Part shown: one piece after another, positions 1-12,614 of the stretch
Layout: the number at the start of each line of letters is the position of its first letter
Position numbering within the stretch: the first letter of the stretch is position 1
Assembly (NCBI RefSeq): GCF_035582795.1
Contig: NC_134368.1
Location: forward strand, 42,337,501-42,401,500
Direction of reading: 5' to 3'
DNA from: Mycteria americana
Taxonomy: Eukaryota > Chordata > Aves > Ciconiiformes > Ciconiidae
Length of the DNA stretch: 64,000 bases
The notes under the pieces: generated by a model
What the model saw: only the letters and a program-made list of their open reading frames with translations
The model's database searches: none
What the model was told of the DNA's origin: nothing
Position numbers and translations under genes: made by a program

Positions 1-3000
1 TGCTCCTCTGCTGAGATGGAGAATATGGAAAGGGGGGGGGGACACGACACTTTGGGTCCCACTTCTCCAGAAGGCACCCTGAGGAGCTAAGCTGGCCTTT
101 CGGTCCCCAGCTGTCTGTGGTCACGGCTTCTTGACTCGTCATCAATGACTTTGGAGGCTGCCCTGCCTGGAAACACCTTCCAGTGCCCCAGTGTGAATGA
201 AAGGTGGGTAAACTGCCCCAAGCCAAGGAGCTGCCATCGTTGTTTCCACAGCCCTGTCAGTGGCTGTCCCCTTTGGTCCCCGTATCTGATGCCACCTGAG
301 CTCCGAGGCCCGGGCTCCCTGTGGCACGGTGTGAGCCCGGCACCTGCACCACCAAACAGGCAGAAGTCTCATCTGGGTATTGTTGACATGGTCTCCCAAA
401 ATGCCTAACAAGCAAAGCAAACAAGTGAAGCAGAGCTAGCTCCTGGGGCTAATGAGCAATGATCACTGCCATCTTTAGGGTCCTCTTTCCAGGGAAGAAG
501 GCTTCCAGCCTTTACAACTGCCGTGCCACAGGTTGATGAGTGCAGAGATACAACTAAAGAGATTTGGCTTTTGTCAGAAGCCTGTTGGCTCATGATTTCT
601 GCCAAGAGGTTGCTGTGAAGGTCTCCATCTGACTTTGGACTTGCTTTATACTGTCTTTCAGGAAGATCTGAGCAGAGCAGATAGCTGGAGGGCCGAGGCT
701 CACCTCCGCACTCTTGGTGCACTGAAGTTAGGTATCAACAGGCACAAGTCAGACCAAGGAAGGAAGAAGAAACCAGGCTGGAGAAATTAATCAGGAGACA
801 GTTACCTTGTCTTTTCCCTTAATTGTGGCTTGTGACAGATTAGCAGAGATCAGCTTTCATTGCAGCTGCCTATACTGTACTTGACCTATGCAGAAAGAAA
901 GAATTTGGTCCCTGAGCCTGGAAGTCAGGCACCCGCGCCTAGCTCTGATTTCTCTTAAATAATTTTAATTAAACAAGGGGAAAAAAAAGTGAACTGACAG
1001 TTATGAATAATGAAGTGAAAACGGGCTATGAATACAATAAGAACTAATTAAACAGTGAGGGTAAGACCATGTTGATTTATTTCTGCCTTTTTTTTTTTGT
1101 TAGACTTTTAAATGAAATACATGTGCATTAGGCCTGAGGAGGGACTTAAATCTGCTGCACACACTTTCCTTCAGAGCACAACGCATGACAGATGTTAGTC
1201 ACATCACTTAATGCACTACTGCACTGGGCATCAGACACTAGTGAACAGTGCAGGGTAGGAACCCATATGGGAGGGCATAGAAAATGATGCTGGAGAAGTA
1301 GGTTTTACCTTCTGTTATGGATGTGTTTGCACAAGTGTACGCTGAACCTGTGGCACAGCAAGTACCGTAAAGCCAAATCATTCCCAAATGCTAAGATGCT
1401 TCAGCCTGTTCTAATAAAACTATCTGTATTTCCCTAGCATGTTACTACTGAAGATGTGCAAATAACAACAGCAATATATTGCACCACAACGAAAATTAAA
1501 TCACCGGCAAGGGACCATCCCACAGACCACCTGCAGATTATATATCATTTCTTTTCAGAAAAGCTGGTGCAGAGGGGAAAGGGGATTATTTTATTCCACA
1601 GAAACTGATGGCAGCAAGCTGTAAATGATACAGGCAATATTCATTCCTCGCTCCCAAAGAGAGGAGCAAGGGCCAGCTACAGAAAATTAGAAGGCTTTAC
1701 TGAAGGCTTTCCTGGACGAATTCCTCCACAGGCTCCTTACTGCTGGTTTCAAGGCAAAGGACAGCAGGAGCACTGAAAAAGGCGACCCATACAGTAGCTG
1801 ACCAAGAAGCCTTTGCCTCCCCTTGCCCAGCACTGTGAATCCCATCCTTTCATTAGTACTCATAGACTCCCACACACATGGAAACGGGTGGCTGAGCATC
1901 CCCAAAATATTATTGAGAACTGGCTGCCTGCCTCTGAGTGCGAGACTGACTCCAGGCTTCCCAGGTTCTGCAAAACATCCCTCTAATTCCCTTGCCCCGC
2001 ACTCACTTCTCGTCCGCGCTGTCTTTGAGTTTATCATCATCTCCATCAGAAAACCTCACTGAGCTGGAAGGTCTGTTAACACCCAAACAAACCATATTTT
2101 TCCAATTGTCTTACGGAGCGGATTGTGTGATGTGGTTGCTGTGGAGACTGTCAGAGCCACGGCAGTATATCTGAGAACGGATCACTTCATACATTCCTTG
2201 CTTCTTACACATTTCCCTAAACAAGCGCCAGGGAGAGAGGAGGCAGAGGTAGGTGGATCTTCGACCTGAGCCACCACAGCAAGAGCAGAGGGCTACACCT
2301 GGGGTTTGGAAGCCCTTCTGAGCCTCTGCCCCAGTCTCCTTCCCCTACCCTTTGCTTAGAGCGACTCGTGTCCACATACAAACCTTTGAAGGCCCTTTGG
2401 TAACCTGCTTTCAGAGCCACAAACTAGTTTGGCCCATCTACACAAAAAATGTGTTTTTCCTCAAAATGGAAGGGCTGTATTTTCACAGAGCTCACTTGCA
2501 CACAGAAAGTCTCATTTATGAATCTACTACATGCAGTGAAAATGTGCCCTTTTTGTGAATAAAGCCCCAACTGTCTACTAACAGTGCTAACACACTGACA
2601 TCATTCTGCAAACATTTTCACGTAATACAGTCTCTGACAAGCTTTGTTTCCACTCGGGTCAAATTACTTGGAAAAATCACACTTTTCCCATTAAAGAATC
2701 ATTTTCTCTTTAAGCAGTTTCCAAGGTGCTCCACCCTACCAACTTCCAGTTGGAGCTGGTTCACTTTGCTCGGCTGGGTCCGATGGCCAGAACACAGGCG
2801 GTCCTCCGTGCCGGGGCAGGTGGGAGCCGGGCAGATGCGCTCAGCACAAATATTAACCAAGACTACAATCGCTTAAGTACTTTCAGCTCTGACCGCAGTC
2901 TCCAGCCACGGAGGTTAGAAAGCTCTGCACCTCGATGAACAAGTAATTTGTGGTGATTAACAAAGCAACACTTTTACTCCCTACGTTTACTCAGAGGTTT

Positions 3001-3949
3001 AAATTCAGGTGAGCCTTGCACAGGGGTCATTTGAATAAGTAAAAGCATCCTAAGCTACCGAATGAGGTCCAGATTTGCTGATACACTCTGGATGCGTTGT
3101 AGTTTCTAACAGCACAAACCCAGCTCACAGAGGCCAGTTTGTGATGCAAATAAACTGAGAGGAACAATTTTGCCTACAGAAAAAGCTGTCACAAGTCTAA
3201 GTGGACTAGCAGCGGAGATTTGATAAGTGCTTTGAAGATGAAGAATGAAGTAATTGCTAACTGTTGTCATGTTAATTATCCTTAGACATATTTTCAGAAA
3301 GGATGAAACCTCTCTTTTGTGGCTGTGGGTTGGACTGCAGATTAGGCTGCAAAATGGAGCTACAAGAACAATTCAGCTTATTTCTATATATGCCTACTTG
3401 ACAGTAGCTGGAAGTTCATAGTGGGAAACTAAGGCTCAATTTTCATTTTCACCAAGTCTGTGCAAATTTCGAGAAGGAAACTAAAACAAAAACACACTCC
3501 CCAGAAAAACCCTATGACTAAGAAATCAGTCCTTGTACACTATCTTCTCCATAGGAAAAAAACTTGCTTTGAAGAATTTTGGCTTGATTATTTTTAGTAT
3601 GGGTAATGACCTTAGAGTCACTTCCTCTATGAAATTTGTACTCTGACACCTTTGTACTTGATTCACTTCCTGAATTACTGAATGACGCTAAAGTGTTTTG
3701 TAAGTGAAAAGGCAAAGTTCAAGCACCATCCACATGCAAACTTGTGGCTTTCAAAAAAGCTATAAATGTTGACTCTTCAGTCTCACTAACATGTATTTTG
3801 CTCCTAGAAATAATTTGCTTCTATTAGCTGTTATAATCTGAAAGGTTGTCCTTTTTTTTTAAACTCCAAAAAATAATACATAATATTTTCATAGTGTTTT
3901 TTGCCAGCTTTAAAAAATTTATTTATTTGTATCATTTTTATAGAAAGCA

Positions 3950-4045
3950 GGCAATTTTATTATCCCCATTCTACAGATGGGGAAAATGCAGCAGAGAGAG
4001 AGTGAGGTGGTCACGCGCTGGACTGATGGCGAGGCAGCGAGAGCA
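3950..4045 (+). repeat. MIR-like ancient SINE fragment
   Basis: TTATTATCCCCATTCTACAG followed by ATGGGGAAAATGCAGCAGAGAG matches the central core of MIR as I remember it (TTATCCCCATTTTACAGATG, GGAAACTGAGGC). Flanks are too diverged to extend with confidence. Confidence 0.6.
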
Positions 4046-4730
4046 CCTATGGCTTCAGAGGCTCAGTACAGTGCTTCAACATAAACTGAGAAAAGCTGTT
4101 ATGCCCAACATTTTTATAGGCTTGATGACAACGTGAAAGGAGTTGAGATCCCTCATAAAGTCATTTCTTTAGCTCATGCATCCTACAAAATGTGGAAGAA
4201 ATGTCAGCTCAATATGGATTTCTTCAAACAAGAAAAGTAGCACTGCAGTAATACTGTATGCAGTTCAATCAAATGATTTTTTTTTTCCTTTGTCTCCATT
4301 CTTTTCTGCATGTTATTTGTGTTTGCATCCCTACTAGTACATTGATCATCTAAATATCCTCCTGGGGAATAGGTATGTACTTTCTCTTTTTCCTTTCATG
4401 ATATCAGTGTTTAGAAGTGAGAATATTCACGTGCTCCTCTGCCTAATAAATTATTATTCTAAGGTAGTTTCATTGACTACTATAGTAAAACTTATTTCAT
4501 TTCACTAAAAATTGCCTATAAAGACGGTTGCAATGGTTGCTGCATAAACACATAACATAGACATTTTGTGTCCTGCTTGGCTTAAAGAAAACCAGAAGTC
4601 ACACAGAAGGGCTGAATGACATAGATACTGCATAGAAGCACAGGAGGAAGCACCAGAACCGTTCTTTATTTATTTGTAATGAAAAATCAAGATATTGTTT
4701 TAAATTATTGGGGTTACATAGAGGCACGCA

Positions 4731-4845
4731 GGTGGGAAGAGGAGGAGAAAGGGAGGTGAGAGAGAAGAAGGGAGGAAAGTGGGAAGGGAGGAAAGAGGGA
4801 AGGAGGAAGGAAGGAAAAGGGAGGGAGGAAGGGAAGGAGGGAATA
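4731..4845 (+). repeat. GGA/GGAA-rich purine tract
   Basis: An almost pure G/A stretch of imperfect GGAA and GGGA units with a few T interruptions. Confidence 0.9.
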
Positions 4846-7800
4846 GTTAAAAGTTAGCCCCTGAGACTGATCAAAGGACTGGCTTTCTAGGCACCGCAGC
4901 AGAGATCTAAAGAGGCCTGAGGAATGTGCATTTGCTGCGGTGTTAAATGGCTTCCAGAACTGACCCTTGTCCAGCAGTTCCAAGCATGGGCAGAGCAGGT
5001 GTGCAACTCCCTGCACAAGCCTATGGGAACGGGCCCTAAGAAGTCTATGTTTGAAATGAAAAGGCTAGGGAAAAGTACCTTTGGGCTACCTAGCCGTCTT
5101 GCTGTTGATGGGCATTCAGTCTTGCATTTCCAGTCTATATCCGGCCTTGCACTGAATAATCACATTGCTTTACAGACAATCACAGATATTCACGCAGAGC
5201 TTTGCTAGCACACGTTGGAAAAAGTCTTCAGCTAAGGCAGTCCCGTTCAGTCTGAGCAACTGTTTCAGGCTTAAATTCCCCCAGAACTCCATGCCCCTCA
5301 TGTTATAATAAGTTATAATAAGCATTTATGTTCAGCACAGTGAGCCAGGAAAAAAATCATATATAGATATAAGGTAATCAATTAAGGGTCCTTCTAAACC
5401 TCTTTGGGTGCAAATCTGTGTGATCCATTTTGTATGGCTACTTTTGGGTGAAATTAATCACTCCTTAAAAGTGCTTATTTCTTTTCAATTACTCTAAAAG
5501 GACTCTAAAAGGGTAAGTCAGATTTAGAAATTTACTTAATAGATGTCTATAGCTGAATCACAGTCTTAACATAGGTACCAAAGGTTGTGCTGGTAATACC
5601 CTTTCTTGACTAAGCTGAGGAGATGTTATTGTCTTGAAGGTTCTGGCTCCTTAAGCTTTCCCTAAGCATGCTTATCATCCACTGACTGCGGTGAGTTCAG
5701 CTCAGAAACTGCCAGGAGTGGTCATAGCAGCTTGCTTTTTCCTAACGTCCCCATCAGAGCACCTGGTGTGGAACTGGGCAATGTAGTGCCTGGTCCGCCT
5801 GCGGCCTGAGAGGGTCGACCCTCTTACAAGGATACCCAAAACACCAGGCTAGTGGGACATTCCCACCCAACTCTCAGCTGCAACTCGGCTGTTCTGCAGT
5901 TAGGGACACAAAACTTCCCCAAATTGACAGGAGTGTGCTGGCATCAGTAGTCTGGTGACAACCCAGGGGAAACGGAGTCGTCCCTCTTTCTCAATCAGGT
6001 GCCTATCTAATGTAAAATGAATCCATATACACTGTCACAGGAGGAAAGGATAAGTTCCCAGTCTTCCTCAGCCCACAGCTGGACTGCAAAATTAAGCTTA
6101 AATTTGCTTTTTCTCCCCTCTCCTCCCTGATGGGTTTGGTATGCCTGGCTGCCCCACCTCGCTCTGGCTTGAGCTGCTTGCCCACAGGCAGGATGGGCAT
6201 TTGGGCACACGTCAGCAGCACTGGCTGGGACGGCTCTCTCCTCCCCGCCTGCCCGAGCCCCAGCGCAAGCCGAGCCCCACAGCAGGGTGAGCACCAGCAT
6301 CTAAAGCAAGAGGCCTAGCCTGGGCTGGTATCTAAGCAAAAAGCAAACAAACAAAAATAATCCCTGTGGTGTGTATTTTCCTGTGCTGCCGGGGTGCCAG
6401 ACACCCCTGCAGGCTTTGAACTCTGGAGAGGCAGCGCAGCTCCAACAGCCACAACCTGCCCTTTGGCTGGCCAGGGTTGGCAGCAGCCCTGCGAGGCCAC
6501 GCTTGCCAGTCCCAGTGCAAGTGCCCCATCCACCCCCAGAGACATTTGGTCAGCTCAGTACCATGGTAACTTTTGCTTTCAGAGCCAGCAGCGTCTTCCA
6601 GTGGTGGCATGTACAGCGCCCTTTCTGCTCTCACCCGACACACACATATGGGTGCTTTTGTGTATCACACCCTTTCTTATCTGCTGTCCTGCGTGCTAGG
6701 TATCAAAAACCTGCTCTTGGTCCTGAGCAAAATCTCCTGGCAATGCTCGTGGGCAGGCTGGTGCACTCATGCCATGGGCGTTTTCTCGCCTACTTCGCTG
6801 CAGGGCATGCCAGGGGTGCCTCGGGGTGTGTCAGGCTCAGGTGGCCTACTGCCAGTGGGGATACACCCCAAATTCACTCAGTTCAGTCAGTCCCAGATCA
6901 TGCTGTGCTTGGGAATCTGAGCCTTGCCTCAGTTTGCCCTCAGTAGACACCAGATCTTCCTTGGCAGGTAAAGGCATCTCCTCACCTCTCTACTACAACC
7001 CTTCTGCTGTTTTAAAAGGAAACAGAAATCCTGTCTCAATAGAGCCCCAAAAAGGTGTGGAACATGACGTGGTCCCACATGAGCAGGATTTCCTGCCTGA
7101 CATCTGAACATTGCTCAAGTATTATTTAGCCTAATTTTCCTTCTAGCACGTAATGTGAAGTTTTCCAGTTGTTATTACTTACAAGTAAGTATCATGATTA
7201 ATTTGACAAATGACTCCAGACTTGAATACCTCTGCTGGAATCTTTATTTAAAGACTACATCATTCTGGACTAGTTGTTGTGCAAAGCAAAGGAGAAACAA
7301 CCTCTTTGGTAACAGACAGAAGGGAGTTCTTAGTTCTCATTAAGGAAAGAAATAGATTTCTTCTACACCTGTGGTCTCAAATTCAGTTATATACATGGAT
7401 GAAATTTTGTCCCCACAGAAATCACTGGGAATTCCAGTTGCCAACGTCAAAGCGCTGAGAATTAATCCAAGGTGAAAATTATGTTTTCCAGGGGGAATTC
7501 TAAATTATCAGCGGTGTAAAGCAAGCCTGAGATTTCTCTTTGAATAGAGAATTTCCTGAAGAGAATTCTCTTAATTTTCATTTAACTATGTATATCAATG
7601 ATGAATATGAGACCAGCAGTCTGGTCCCATGATTCTGAATAAATTACTATCCACTGGATCATAAATCAAGTGTTTGCATAATTCGGCTATTTACAAATCA
7701 AGCCTCAGTCCAGAAACTGCTTTTTCCCAATGCAGTCATTGTAGTTAAGCGAATACTTGGAAAACACACAAGATTTCATCTATTTATCAGCTTCTTTTAA

Positions 7801-8519
7801 AACAGCTGTTCGTATCTGTAGTAAAAAGGAAGATGCAAAATGTTCTTGAAATGTATCCAAGATATGAAAATTATCATAGTAACAGTGGGAACAACATAAA
7901 ACCTCATGGAGGGGATCCAACTTCCTTTTCGTTGGCTCTCAGGACACAGATGCCAATGAAACAGAGCCTCCTAGGAGGACATTTTGATAGCGCAAGGCAG
8001 GAGCACCTTTTCCTGGCCAAGGGACGGCTGCAGATGGAGCAGCCAGCACGTCTGGTGGTTCATGCCCAGCTCTGTCCCCACGTCCAAACACAATCCTGTG
8101 AGTTGGTCTCCATTTCTGGAAGGGCACAAGTAACATGTGCTGGCTCCCTCAAATGCTGGTTTAATGGAGGGATTTGCTGCCAGGAAAGAGTCCATGCTCA
8201 GAGACTTACGCTCCTACTGCTCGTACTCCTGAGGCAGGTTGGGCCAGTGCTTACTCCAAAGCCAGTGCCGACCTGAGCTTGCCCAAGTGTACCTCCAGAG
8301 CACAGGGGGTTGCTCTGGAGATTTTCCATCTTTCCTTACACACGGTGCAGGAGTTTCACCCTGCTCAGATAAAACGGCTAAGGGCCAGAGTCTGCCCGAA
8401 GTTACGGCAGGACAACCTCCCGCGCTGTGCAGCAGGCAGCTCGTCCCCGTGTCGTGGGGAAGTCTGGCTTGAAGGTCCAAGCCTGATGCTACTCCAGCTG
8501 AACACCGCGTGCTGGTTTC

Positions 8520-8572
8520 TCCACTCCACTCCACTCCACTCCACTCCACTCCACTCCACTCACTCCACTCCA
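8520..8572 (+). repeat. (TCCAC)n pentanucleotide repeat
   Basis: Eight perfect CCACT units are followed by one unit with a deletion and one more copy. The repeat generates the Ser-Thr-Pro-Leu-His strings seen in overlapping frames. Confidence 0.97.
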
Positions 8573-9233
8573 GCCTGAGGTGAGTGGGCGTGCAACCCTA
8601 GCCAGAGTGTTGGCGTACGCAGTGTTTCCACCCATGTAAATGGCAGTGCAAGGACCAAACCAAAGAGTCAGCTCACTTGGAAGCCGTGCCTCCAACCTCA
8701 TTCCAAACAGATATGTAGAACCATAATATTGTACTTAGAAATAGATTTTAGTTTCTGCAGTCATTTTTAGATGCAATAAACTAATGAGAGGCATGAACGC
8801 TGGAATTGGCCACCATTCGCATTTCCAAGATAAACATCTTAAAATACATTACCATCAAAATAAAGCAGACAAAGTTACTAGTAAGGTTTCCAAGAGTAGG
8901 TGGCTTGTTTTGAAGTTCCATTAATGTTTTTCATTTTGTTTTGGTGCCAGCCTGCGAAGCAAAAATATTCCAAGAGATAACATAAAGGTACATACTCAAA
9001 GGAAGAATAAACCCATTATTCATCTGTTGCAAAGCATTTGGCCACAATGAAGTAAGAGGGATGGAGAATGGAAAGTTGTTGACGTGTCCGGAAGATGGAG
9101 ATTATTTTGTGGAATGTAGCGCAAAGTTTAGCGCTATCTATAAAAAAAAGAGAAAAGATTGCTGGGTTGTGGGAGAAGGAAGCCAGCTACCCAGAAGACA
9201 GAGGAAGCCCCACAGCCACAGCAATGTCATCCT

Positions 9234-9256
9234 GGGTTAACCCATCCGGGTTAACC
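9234..9256 (+). promoter_or_regulatory. Paired GGTTAACC palindromes
   Basis: GGGTTAACCC (9234-9243, a 10-bp perfect palindrome) and GGGTTAACC (9248-9256) are separated by 4 bases. Such spacing could suit a dimeric DNA-binding factor; function is unknown. Confidence 0.4.
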
Positions 9257-11327
9257 AGTGTGCGAGCATGCACTTGGGCAGGAGACACAAGATATTTACT
9301 TCTCACACCTGCAAAACTCTTTCCTTCTCCTCTGTAACAACCATAACATCCACAGTAAAAACCCAACACCTGCAACTATAAGATACTAGAGGAAGAGAAT
9401 ATTCTTAATTTTTTTGTTCTGTTCACCAGCAGGTAATCATCACGTACAACTCCCACAGCAGCCTAGGAAGTGACCCACACCTCGCACTAACATCAGTGAT
9501 CCCTGCCAGTCTAACTCAGGAGAAAAAAGAGCTGCAAAGCTAAGGCTCAAAACAAAACACATAAGCAGGTTACAGGAGTCCTATTGAGAAGCATTCAGTA
9601 TCACAAGGCTCTTGGGAAAAGAGCAACTGCCAATACTTGAATAATACTGCTACTATTTGCAATTCTTACATCTCAGCCATTTTTTTTTATTTTAAGAATA
9701 AAGAATTAATCTACTTAAGCAGGAATTTAAATCCAGGATTGCTGGATTATTGACCTCCATTTTTATAAGCTTTCACAGAAATAAAGGGAAAGGAATGTCT
9801 GGGTTCTTGGAGTCTAACGAGGGCAAAAACAGAAAAGGGAAAGTTCAAATTTTGTTGAATGACTATATCTTGTTTGTCTTAATTTTTTATATGTATATAA
9901 ATTTAGTAAATTACATATATGTATGATTTGTCTATAGCTAAGTCAACATATTTTATAGCAACATTTAAGAAAGGAGTTATGTTATATTCATTAAACTTCT
10001 TTCTTACATACAATTTGTTGATTGTTATTAAAGGCCATGTTCAATAATTATGTCAGTCCTGCATGAATGTTTCCCTGCAAAACACACTCCACTTTTCTGA
10101 CTCACACGTATGGTACTCAAGACACAATAAACTAACAAATGAGCTAACGAAATTCGTCCAAATCTGATCTTGCCGTGCCTGTTTTAGACACCTCTAATCT
10201 CCAACAGCAGCTCCAGCAGAATGGCATTACAGCTGAAGTTCTGTAGGTGAGCACGTACTCTCCGTCTCTGCTGGGGAAGCACACGTCCAGTCCCTGCAGA
10301 GGTGTTGGCTGGCTCTCGCTGCCGGCTGGGAACAGCCAGATTGCCGAAGGAATCCCTCCACCCACAGATCCTGCAGGGAGGACCTGGGGGAAAACAAAAG
10401 GAGGGTTCAGGAAGGAGTGGGAAGTTCTGACCTTTACACTGAGATGAGTATGTGCAAACTTTTCTGATGAAAACTAGTCTCAAGCTTTGGCCAGCTATAA
10501 CAAAGTCCCCCTTGGCTGAAGGCCTGTGCTTTCAGGGAAGCGAAGAGTGTTCCAGTGCAGATACCTCACCTCCCATGGTGTGTACTGCACCACTGATCCC
10601 AACACAGCAGCTCTCCAAAGACTTTCCTTCCCCAAAATGTGGTTCAAGAAGACCATTTTCGGCTGTGCCCTGACAGTGATCAAGCACATACATCTAAAAC
10701 CACTGAGCATCAGGTGTTAAAAAGAGCCTTAATTTTTAAAATAATAATTGATTAACTTTAACACAGCATTGATAAACAAAATGATTATGTTAATGCAACA
10801 TTTGACCGCTATGCAACTCATTAGGTCATAACTCATCCCCTGTGTCTCAGGACCTTGCGGTGTAATCAAGCTCCAATCCCTCAAGTTTTCTATGGCTTTG
10901 GGGCTGCAGTGCTGGAGCCTGGAGCTGGCATCATAGGTATCAGCTGATGTTTTCCTGCTGAAGCCTTACTGCGTGAGTCATCTTACCACTCTGGGAAGCA
11001 GGTCTAAAAGGATTGTTTCACAGGCACAGAGGAAAGGACTGCAGTAGGAGAAGGGACAGGGGGACTTTCAGAGGTTGTTCTTCTGGAGCTGGGAAGGTGC
11101 ATGAAAGGGTCCAAAACTGGCACTTAAGAGTTAGAGTAACCCCTCTGCCCTCCAATGCCCTGGATGGATCAGCATTTGTTTGTCCAGCGTGCCTACCAAA
11201 TAGGTGTCTGAATTAGTTAATGGAAGAATCGCAATAGTAATACTGATGTTAAAATGATCAGTGAAAGTTCGTTTCCAAGAGTGTTTTTTGAGGTGGATCA
11301 GTTTCTGACTTCCAATGCATTGTGATA

Positions 11328-11402
11328 TAAATCCCAATACCTAGCTGAGTTATTGCTGATTTACACCAGTGTAACAGAGAAGAATTCAGTCTGGATATAG
11401 CC
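11328..11402 (+). repeat. Ancient sauropsid-type dispersed repeat (degraded)
   Basis: TTATTGCTGATTTACACCAG followed by TGTAACAGAGAAGAATTCAG resembles a motif widely dispersed in reptile and bird DNA. I do not trust a family name from memory. Confidence 0.45.
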
Positions 11403-12538
11403 TGACGAGCAGTAATCACAACCTTCTGCTCCCAAACCACAGGCCTCTTACCACTCGAGCTAAAGGAAAATTTTCATTCATTTTGTTTAATGTAGGGTTC
11501 TGGTTCAGGACTAATTTAGATCATGCAAAGCTGAGAAGCTTCTAACCTAATCTTTTGAACACACCTGGGGGAGGACTTTCAGAGGGGAGTCATTTAGTTT
11601 ATCTCTAGTCACTATAATTCCATAGAAATTTTGTTTCCTCTCACATAGGGTTGTACAGAAAATGAAGAATTGCGAAAATGGGGTTATGGAGGTATTTGTC
11701 CTAGAAAAATAAAACCCACAGCATTTCAAGTTTCCTGCTTGAATAGCAGTGGCAGGGTTTTTTTTAATGATGCTTAGTTTATATCTGCCATGCATTTGAG
11801 TTTTGGCAAGCAGAGAATTATATTTCAAACCTGAACAGCAAATTTCTCTCCAGTAATCAGCAACTTTCAGTAAACCTGAATCTGAATTTCAGGCTCTTTA
11901 AAAAAAGCTGAACTCAGGTGGGGTTTTGACTGGTTTTATGTTTTGTCATAAAAACGTTGCACACCTTCACTCAGAAGTACCCGGTGAACCAGCCATTAGA
12001 GGGTAAGGCTTTTTCTAGTGGTCAAGGAAGTAAGGTTCTGCTCAGCAGGGATCACAACTGCACTGTTTTCTTTCCTTCTTAAAAATACTTGATCTTAAAA
12101 AATTTAAGACTACCAATATTTATTGCCAAAAATATAGCTTTTTTCCTAGTCCTAACATCTGAGGATATGGCCTTTTCTAAGCTGATACTTGGCCTACAGG
12201 TTTTCTCCATCACTGTCTAGATCACACACCCAGCTGATAGGCAGGCTTTGAGTGCCTGCCTCCACTGACCTGCGTCTGGCATCTCTGGGTGGGCATGGCA
12301 GTGTCTGCAGCAATTACTGCATTTTCCAAATTCTCTCAAGGTCAGGATCTTGCTATTTCCCTCTGGCTCCCTCAGATTCTTCCTAATGAAAGTTGCCAGA
12401 AATCTGAACGTTAGAACATTGTCACCCTCCTGAGCCATGAATATTTGATTTTTCTCACTTCTGCACAAGAATTAACATATTCATTGTGCTGGTTTGCATT
12501 CAAAATATGTTTTTTCTTTGAAAGGCCAAAGAGGGAGA

Positions 12539-12614
12539 TTTTTCAAAATATTTTAGGGTGTTAAGATAGAATATTTCAAAATATTTTCAAATTTTTCAAA
12601 ATATTTTAGGGTGT
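12539..12614 (+). repeat. Short direct repeat, 23-bp copies 53 bp apart
   Basis: A 23-base unit beginning TTTTTCAAAATATTTTAGGG occurs exactly at 12539-12561 and 12592-12614, with a partial copy (ATTTCAAAATATTTTCAAAT) between them. It looks like a local three-step tandem duplication. Confidence 0.9.

Larger units (their letters stand above)
1..8519. other. Intergenic, no gene seen
   Basis: AT-rich sequence with a 10-base G run at 32-41, the MIR-like fragment near 3.95 kb and the GGA tract near 4.75 kb. A GC-rich patch at 6,120-6,960 has several overlapping frames (longest 191 codons, + strand, 6371-6946). None carries a domain or splice pattern I recognise. Confidence 0.7.

Noticed and set aside
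6371-6946. Open frame of 191 codons on the + strand
   Set aside because: Four overlapping frames of similar length occur in the same GC-rich patch; composition is biased and no domain or splice structure is recognisable.
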